NCBI GenBank assembly: GCA_012522035.1
Contig: JAAYLF010000289.1
Span: 1 to 11,193, forward strand
Direction: 5' to 3'
Source of the DNA: Clostridiaceae bacterium
GTDB taxonomy: Bacteria > Bacillota > Clostridia > UBA1212 > DUPL01
Length of the DNA stretch: 11,193 nt
Below, in pieces: positions 6,515 to 11,193 of the stretch. The position numbers and the translations under genes are program-made. Below the pieces are notes generated by a model. It did no database searches. It was not told the origin of the DNA and was given only the letters and a program-made list of their open reading frames with translations. Numbering within the stretch: the stretch's first letter is position 1; every line of letters begins with the position of its first letter.

Positions 6515-7567
6515 ATGGCTATTGTCACTGTAAATGCATCAAAAACATACAACGTTATCATATCTCCAGGTATTTTGAAAAATACAGGAGATATTTTGAA
6601 AGACAAGTTCGGAGTTAAAACCACTTGTATAATTACAGACGAGACAGTGGATGGCATTTATTCGCCCGTTGTTGTAGAATCCCTTGAAAGGTCCGGCCAC
6701 AAGGTTGTGAAGTATGTTTTTCCGGCAGGAGAACAATCAAAGGGTGCACATACCTTTGTAAATATTCTTAATTTTCTTGCCTCAAACAAACTGACAAGAT
6801 CAGACATTGTAATTGCTCTTGGAGGTGGAATTCCCGGAGACGTGGCTGGCTTTGCTGCAGCTACATATCTTAGAGGAGTCAAGTTTGTCCAGATACCCAC
6901 CACGTTGCTTGCATGTGTAGATTCTTCCGTTGGAGGCAAGACCGCAATTAATCTGGATGAAGGGAAAAACCTTGCAGGAGCATTTTATCAGCCAGACCTT
7001 GTGCTTTGTGATTATTCAACCCTTGAAACACTGCCTGACCATGTATTCTCAGATGGTGTTGCTGAGGTTGTCAAGTATGGAGTTATAAAAGATGGGCATC
7101 TTTTTAACCTGGCTGAAAAGGATTTGCTTAAAGAAAATATGGAGGAAGTTATAGAAAGATGTGTGTCCATAAAAAGAGATATTGTAAATGAAGATGAACG
7201 TGATATGGGAGTACGGCAGTTTTTAAACTATGGACACACCTACGGACACGCTATTGAGAAAGCTAGCAACTACACCTTGAGCCACGGTTCTGCTGTTGCA
7301 ATAGGAATGTGCATGGCTTCCAAAGCGTCCTACAGGCTGGGTCTGTCAGACAACGACATAACCGACAGGCTTGCCAAAACTTTAAGGTTATACAACCTTC
7401 CTACGGAATGCCCGTATGGGGTGGAAACATTAATCAATGCTGCCTTGTCAGACAAGAAAAGACAGGGAGAAAAGATTAATCTGGTATTGCCCAAAAGAAT
7501 TGGTGAATGCATTTTGCAGACAATAGATGTAAAAGACTTGAAAAAATATTTTGAAGCAGGTATGTAG
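6515..7567 (+). CDS. aroB: 3-dehydroquinate synthase
   Basis: 350 residues, typical for the family. It converts DAHP to 3-dehydroquinate, the second shikimate step, using NAD+ and a divalent metal. Motifs: PAGEQSK (70-76), ALGGGIPGDVAGFAAATYLRG (spanning 101-121, where many homologues have GGGVIGD), PTTLLACVDSSVGGKTAIN (128-146), GVAEVVKYG (181-189), LNYGHTYGHAIE (237-248) and SHG (256-258). Expected metal ligands are E184, H241 and H257. The start codon follows the tyrA stop with no gap, and GAGGGTGG lies about 10 nt upstream within tyrA. Early in the gene (6560-6594) there is a strong hairpin with an overlapping 10-nt direct repeat, annotated separately. Confidence 0.96.
   Translation: MAIVTVNASKTYNVIISPGILKNTGDILKDKFGVKTTCIITDETVDGIYSPVVVESLERSGHKVVKYVFPAGEQSKGAHTFVNILNFLASNKLTRSDIVIALGGGIPGDVAGFAAATYLRGVKFVQIPTTLLACVDSSVGGKTAINLDEGKNLAGAFYQPDLVLCDYSTLETLPDHVFSDGVAEVVKYGVIKDGHLFNLAEKDLLKENMEEVIERCVSIKRDIVNEDERDMGVRQFLNYGHTYGHAIEKASNYTLSHGSAVAIGMCMASKASYRLGLSDNDITDRLAKTLRLYNLPTECPYGVETLINAALSDKKRQGEKINLVLPKRIGECILQTIDVKDLKKYFEAGM
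6560..6594 (+). other. hairpin and direct repeat inside the 5' end of aroB
   Basis: ATATCTCC (6560-6567) pairs with GGAGATAT (6587-6594). Within it GTATTTT (6570-6576) pairs with AAAATAC (6579-6585), leaving a small internal loop (AG against A) and a 2-nt tip, so up to 15 base pairs in 35 nt. It is followed by TTTT. In addition TATTTTGAAA occurs twice (6571-6580 and 6592-6601), giving the repeated peptide I-L-K-N / I-L-K-D. It starts 45 nt after the aroB start. It may slow transcription or translation, or be chance in AT-rich coding DNA. Confidence 0.5.
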
Positions 7568-7568
7568 T

Positions 7569-8864
7569 ATGGATGTACGGATTAAACCAGGAAAGCTATG
7601 TGGCGAAATTGAAGCCATATCATCGAAATCAGATGCACACCGCATACTGATTGGTTCTTTTTTGTCAAAAAACGAGACAAATCTTCATGTAAACATATTG
7701 TCGGAAGATATTAAGGCGACCATTGACTGCATAAGGGAAGCAGGCTGCACAGTCGATTACGCAAACAACATGCTTAAAATCAAACCAGTGCCTATTGATG
7801 TAGACAAGGAATATTACTTTGACTGCAACGAAAGCGGCTCTACTTTGAGATTCTTTATTCCGATTGCTGCAGCACTGGGCATTAATGCAACCTTTACAGG
7901 CAAGGGTAGACTTCCTGAAAGACCACTATCCCCTCTTTTGGAGGAGCTAGAAGCCCATGGAGTCAGGATTAAGAGGCCTGACGATGCGTCCCTTCCTCTT
8001 GTATTGGAAGGGAAATTGGCTCCAGGCATTTTTAAAATTGCCGGAAATATAAGTTCCCAGTTTGTCACAGGGCTTTTGTTTGCGCTCCCACTGCTGGAAG
8101 AAGAAAGCAAGTTGATAATTACCCCGCCGGTAGAATCCCGGCCCTATATTGACATGACCCTAAACACGTTAAGAAAATATGGAATAAAGGTGCAGGAAAC
8201 AAGAGAAAATGAAAACACCTGCTTTTATGTAGCTGGCGGACAAAAATACACTTCACCGAAACATATTGAAGCTGAAGGCGACTGGTCCAATGCAGCTTTC
8301 TGGTTTGTGGCAGGAGCCATGAGTGAGGAAGGCATGGTTATTAAAGGGGTCAACGAACGATCTCTTCAGGGAGACAAATATATTGTGGAGCATCTAATCC
8401 GTGTTGGTGCAAAGGTCGAAAAGATAGATGATGGTTACAAGGTTACAAAAAACATCCTGCTTGCAAGAGATGTAGATGCTGCAAAAATTCCAGACCTGGT
8501 ACCAATTATTGCAACACTTGCCTCTGTTTCCAAAGGCACAACCAGAATATATAACGCATACAGACTTAGAATAAAGGAAAGCGATAGATTGAGAACTGTT
8601 GCACAAAACCTAAGAAATCTGGGTGCAGACATTACAGAACTTGAAGACGGTTTAGTTATTAATGGCAAGGAAATGCTTGAAGGCGGAATTACAGACAGTT
8701 ATAATGATCATAGGATTGCCATGTCCATGGCAATTGCTGCAGGCATGTGCAAAAAGGATGTGGTTATTAAAAACGCAGAAGCGGTAAACAAATCATATCC
8801 CACATTCTTTGATGATTTCAAGAGAGGAAAGGGTGTTTTCGATGTCATCGAGCTTCGGGAATAG
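7569..8864 (+). CDS. aroA: EPSP synthase (3-phosphoshikimate 1-carboxyvinyltransferase), divergent type
   Basis: 431 residues. It transfers the enolpyruvyl group of PEP to shikimate 3-phosphate, the sixth shikimate step. Two-domain fold motifs: ISSKSDAHR (17-25), where most enzymes have PGSKS-x-x-x-R; NESGSTLRF (87-95), replacing the usual NAGTAMRP; GRLPERPLSPLLEEL (113-127); ISSQFVTGLL; SRPYIDMTL; EGDWSNAAFW; PDLVPIIATLAS with the catalytic Asp; RIKESDRL; SYNDHRIAM; and the C-terminal NKSYPTFF. All core catalytic residues appear present. A TTG at 7551 could extend the frame by six residues, but the ATG at 7569, 1 nt after the aroB stop, has AGG about 8 nt upstream and matches the family start. 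The last 23 nt overlap aroC in another frame. Confidence 0.94.
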   Translation: MDVRIKPGKLCGEIEAISSKSDAHRILIGSFLSKNETNLHVNILSEDIKATIDCIREAGCTVDYANNMLKIKPVPIDVDKEYYFDCNESGSTLRFFIPIAAALGINATFTGKGRLPERPLSPLLEELEAHGVRIKRPDDASLPLVLEGKLAPGIFKIAGNISSQFVTGLLFALPLLEEESKLIITPPVESRPYIDMTLNTLRKYGIKVQETRENENTCFYVAGGQKYTSPKHIEAEGDWSNAAFWFVAGAMSEEGMVIKGVNERSLQGDKYIVEHLIRVGAKVEKIDDGYKVTKNILLARDVDAAKIPDLVPIIATLASVSKGTTRIYNAYRLRIKESDRLRTVAQNLRNLGADITELEDGLVINGKEMLEGGITDSYNDHRIAMSMAIAAGMCKKDVVIKNAEAVNKSYPTFFDDFKRGKGVFDVIELRE

Positions 8865-9933
8865 AATAAAAGTCCAGATATTTGGACAGTCCCATTCAAA
8901 AGCCATTGGCGTTGTAATAGACGGCATACCAGCTGGCTTTGAAATAGACATGGATAAATTGCTTGGATTCATGGAAAGACGAGCTCCTGGCAGAAATATT
9001 TACAGTACTCAAAGAAGAGAAAAGGACATGCCTGAAATACTCTCCGGAATTGTGGATAATGTTACGGTGGGTGCTCCAATTTGTGCAGTTATCCACAATA
9101 CAGACACAAGATCCAAGGATTACGATAACTTAAGGGACATGCCAAGACCCGGCCATGCAGACTACCCTGCATATGTAAAATACCAGGGAGCCAACGACAT
9201 AAGAGGAGGAGGCCATTTCTCAGGCAGGCTGACTGCACCTCTTTGCTTTGCGGGGAACATATGCATGCAAATGCTGGAGAAACAGGGCATAACAATAGGG
9301 GCTCATATTGCCAGAATTCAGGATGTAACGGACAAGCCTTTTGACCCTGTCAGTATTGGCAGGGAGGAACTTGAAAGCATAAAGGAAAAGGAGTTTCCCG
9401 TACTGGATGATGAAAAAGGAGCCATTATGAGAGAAAGGATAGAAAGCGCCAGAATGTCCTTGGATTCAGTAGGCGGAGCAATTGAATGTGCTGTTGTGGG
9501 ATTGCCTGCAGGTATTGGAGAACCCATATTTGACGGAATAGAAAACAACATAGCAAAAGTAACCTTTGGAATTCCTGCCGTCAAAGGCATCGAGTTTGGT
9601 GCAGGTTTCATGGTTGCTGGAATGAAAGGCTCCGAAAACAACGATGAATTCTATTACGACGATGAAGGCAGAATTAAAACCTATACAAACAACCATGGGG
9701 GTATTCTTGGAGGAATATCTTCCGGCATGCCAATTATATACAGAGTTGCAATCAAGCCTACCTCCTCCATTGCAAAGCAGCAAAGGACGGTAAGCATATC
9801 CAAAAAGGAAAACACGATGCTTGAAATAAAAGGACGTCACGATCCATGTATTGTACCAAGAGCGGTGCCTGTTGTAGAGGCAGCATGTGCAATAGCCTTG
9901 TTGGATTTATTAATATATGAAAGGGCGGAATGA
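8842..9933 (+). CDS. aroC: chorismate synthase
   Basis: 363 residues, usual length. It converts EPSP to chorismate with reduced FMN, the last shared step. Motifs: SSSFGNRIKVQIFGQSHSKAIG at the N-terminus (residues 2-23), RRAPGRNIYSTQRREKD, DTRSKDY, PRPGHADYPAYVKY, RGGGHFSGRLTAPL, MSLDSVGGAIE, NNHGGILGGISSGMPI and GRHDPCIVPRAVPVVEA. The first signature, usually G-[DES]-S-H-[GC], reads G-Q-S-H-S here (residues 15-19): Gln and Ser replace the common Glu and Gly, while the histidines are kept. The start is chosen at the ATG at 8842, which gives the family N-terminus and has AAAGGG about 8 nt upstream; it lies inside the aroA end, so the two genes overlap by 23 nt. An upstream in-frame start at 8809 adds a non-conserved tail and is rejected. 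Confidence 0.95.
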   Translation: MSSSFGNRIKVQIFGQSHSKAIGVVIDGIPAGFEIDMDKLLGFMERRAPGRNIYSTQRREKDMPEILSGIVDNVTVGAPICAVIHNTDTRSKDYDNLRDMPRPGHADYPAYVKYQGANDIRGGGHFSGRLTAPLCFAGNICMQMLEKQGITIGAHIARIQDVTDKPFDPVSIGREELESIKEKEFPVLDDEKGAIMRERIESARMSLDSVGGAIECAVVGLPAGIGEPIFDGIENNIAKVTFGIPAVKGIEFGAGFMVAGMKGSENNDEFYYDDEGRIKTYTNNHGGILGGISSGMPIIYRVAIKPTSSIAKQQRTVSISKKENTMLEIKGRHDPCIVPRAVPVVEAACAIALLDLLIYERAE

Positions 9934-9934
9934 A

Positions 9935-11077
9935 ATGGATATTAATGAATTAAGAGACAAGATTGATAGTATAGACAGCGAGATTTTGAAACTGTTTACC
10001 CAGAGGATGAAGATTTCCCTGGAAATTGCTAAATACAAAAAGGAAAACAACCTTCCCATACAGGACAAGAAAAGGGAAAGAGAACTAATACGCAAAGTGG
10101 ATGAAAATGCTGAAACTGGCCTTGAGATATACAGCAGAATGCTGTTCAACACCCTCATGGACCTGAGCCGCTCGTATCAGTACTCCTGTGTAAATCAGGC
10201 TACCAATCTGGCAAAAATAATTGCGGACAGATCAAAGATGACTCCACGACAGTTTCCTGAAAAGGCTGTTGTTGCAGTCCAGGGCGATGAAGGCTCGTAT
10301 GGCCAGTTTGCCTGCGACAAGCTGTTTAAAATACCAACAATCATGTATTTCAACAGCTTTGAAGCGGTATTTCAAGCTGTTGAGAAGGGACTTTGCCATT
10401 ATGGAGTTCTGCCTCTAGAAAACAGTACCGCAGGCTCGGTCAATCAGGTTTACGACCTCATGGGCAAGTACAAATTTTTTATCGTCAGAAGTGTCCGCCT
10501 GAGAGTTGATCACACACTTCTGGCTAAAAGAGGAGTAAAATTGTCCGATATCAAGGAGGTTGTGTCCCATGAACAGGCGCTGAACCAGTGCAGCGATTTT
10601 CTTGCTACCTTGAAGGGAGTAAAGGTAACGAAGATAGATAATACCGCCCTTGCTGCAAAGTATGTATCCGAGTCCGGAAGGGATGACATAGCTGCAATTT
10701 CATCAAAGGATTGCGCTGACATATACAATCTTGCCGTCTTGTCCTACAACATACAGAACAATGACAACAACTATACAAGATTCATATGCATATCCAAGGA
10801 TCTTGAGATATATCCCGGAGCAGACAGAACCAGCATAACCCTTACAATACCTCACAAACCAGGTGCCCTCTACCATGTGCTGGCAAGGTTTTACGCCCTT
10901 GGCCTGAATCTCGCAAAAATCGAGTCAAGGCCAATACCGGGCAGAGACTTTGAGTTTCTGTTTTACTTCGACATAGACACATCAGTATACACACCGGAGT
11001 TGTTCATGCTCATAAGCGAACTTGAGTGCGGTATAGAGCAGTTCAACTATCTTGGAAGCTACAAAGAGATATTATAG
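9935..11077 (+). CDS. pheA: bifunctional chorismate mutase / prephenate dehydratase (P-protein)
   Basis: 380 residues with three domains in order. Residues 1-85 are an AroQ-type chorismate mutase (R7, R24, K35 and the DKKRERE stretch at 44-50 fit the active site), making prephenate from chorismate. Residues about 110-285 are prephenate dehydratase, with VLPLENSTAGSV (158-169), SHEQALNQC (211-219) and the catalytic TRF (281-283), giving phenylpyruvate. Residues about 298-378 are an ACT domain with GAL (310-312) and ESRP (330-333), the motifs tied to phenylalanine binding, so feedback inhibition by phenylalanine is expected. The ATG at 9935 is 1 nt after the aroC stop and has AGGGCGG about 6 nt upstream; an ATG at 9917 would add six residues, overlap aroC and lack a ribosome site. 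Its mutase activity also feeds TyrA, which has none. Last gene of the operon. Confidence 0.96.
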   Translation: MDINELRDKIDSIDSEILKLFTQRMKISLEIAKYKKENNLPIQDKKRERELIRKVDENAETGLEIYSRMLFNTLMDLSRSYQYSCVNQATNLAKIIADRSKMTPRQFPEKAVVAVQGDEGSYGQFACDKLFKIPTIMYFNSFEAVFQAVEKGLCHYGVLPLENSTAGSVNQVYDLMGKYKFFIVRSVRLRVDHTLLAKRGVKLSDIKEVVSHEQALNQCSDFLATLKGVKVTKIDNTALAAKYVSESGRDDIAAISSKDCADIYNLAVLSYNIQNNDNNYTRFICISKDLEIYPGADRTSITLTIPHKPGALYHVLARFYALGLNLAKIESRPIPGRDFEFLFYFDIDTSVYTPELFMLISELECGIEQFNYLGSYKEIL

Positions 11078-11082
11078 CAGAA

Positions 11083-11115
11083 AAAGGGGCTGATGCAGAA
11101 TGCAACAGGCCCTTT
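11083..11115. terminator. probable bidirectional terminator hairpin between convergent genes
   Basis: AAAGGG (11083-11088) pairs with CCCTTT (11110-11115), CTG with CAG and TGC with GCA, with only G-G and A-A mismatches between the blocks and an AGAAT loop. The T-run is short on the plus strand (TTTATT) and better on the minus strand (five T after the stem, 11085-11081). It lies 5 nt after the pheA stop, and the stop codon of the minus-strand gene is built into its edge. Confidence 0.7.
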
Positions 11116-11193
11116 ATTCAACACATGTAATTTCCTCAATCAAAATTGTCCTCTGCCCTTTTTCTATTATCCTTTCATCATGAGATACGCATA
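11114..11193 (-). CDS. C-terminal end of a convergent gene, possibly an ABC ATPase
   Basis: Only the last 25 codons are in the window, read on the minus strand from the right edge to TAA at 11116-11114. The fragment begins C-V-S-H-D-E-R-I-I-E-K and ends T-C-V-E. The V-S-H-D motif resembles the H-loop region near the end of ABC ATPases such as the ABC-F group, which fits its closeness to the C-terminus, but 25 residues are too few for a firm call. Its stop codon abuts the terminator hairpin shared with pheA. That this is a real coding end rests on the open frame, the motif and the terminator placement. Confidence 0.45.
   Translation of the reverse strand, partial: CVSHDERIIEKGQRTILIEEITCVE

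Overview
The window looks like a chromosomal segment from an anaerobic, moderately AT-rich Firmicute of the class Clostridia. The reasons are the strong GGAGG-type ribosome sites, an E. coli LdhA-like fermentative D-lactate dehydrogenase, a DUF503 gene, a MoxR/DUF58 operon, and a compact aro operon with a DAHP synthase of the type with an N-terminal ferredoxin-like domain. The protein sequences are compatible with the Acetivibrio/Ruminiclostridium side of Clostridia, but I cannot fix a genus by reading alone. I see no insertion sequence, phage gene, CRISPR array, tRNA or rRNA.

Left part, all on the minus strand (1-4395). Read in the direction of transcription, the order is a DUF503 protein (4395-4114), a D-lactate dehydrogenase (4044-3010), a 507-residue membrane-anchored coiled-coil protein (2900-1377), a MoxR-family AAA+ ATPase (1365-379) and the first 125 residues of a DUF58 protein (377 to the window edge). 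The last three are tightly packed and form the known MoxR-DUF58 type of operon. The DUF503, lactate dehydrogenase and 507-residue genes each have a recognisable promoter just upstream.

Middle: a divergent intergenic region (about 4396-4655) holds a minus-strand promoter for the DUF503 gene, and a plus-strand promoter with a perfect TTGACA box for the aro operon. The aro leader of roughly 90-100 nt contains a perfect 9-bp inverted repeat.

Right part, plus strand (4656-11077): aroF-tyrA-aroB-aroA-aroC-pheA, six genes with overlaps or gaps of 0-1 nt, hence almost certainly one translationally coupled transcript. Together they supply the entry step (DAHP synthase), dehydroquinate synthase, EPSP synthase and chorismate synthase of the shikimate pathway, and then both prephenate branches, to tyrosine (TyrA) and phenylalanine (PheA). 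Dehydroquinase, shikimate dehydrogenase and shikimate kinase are not here and must be encoded elsewhere. TyrA has no ACT domain, whereas PheA carries one with the phenylalanine-binding motifs. The operon ends at a long hairpin (11083-11115) that probably also terminates a convergent minus-strand gene, of which only the last 25 codons lie in the window (perhaps an ABC ATPase).

Most of the window is ordinary metabolism. The points worth a second look are the aroF leader (palindrome, no evident Shine-Dalgarno, a tiny overlapping ORF with Trp-Tyr codons), a strong hairpin with a direct repeat early inside aroB, the four-cysteine tail of the lactate dehydrogenase, the divergent active-site motifs of AroA and AroC, and the uncharacterised coiled-coil partner of MoxR.
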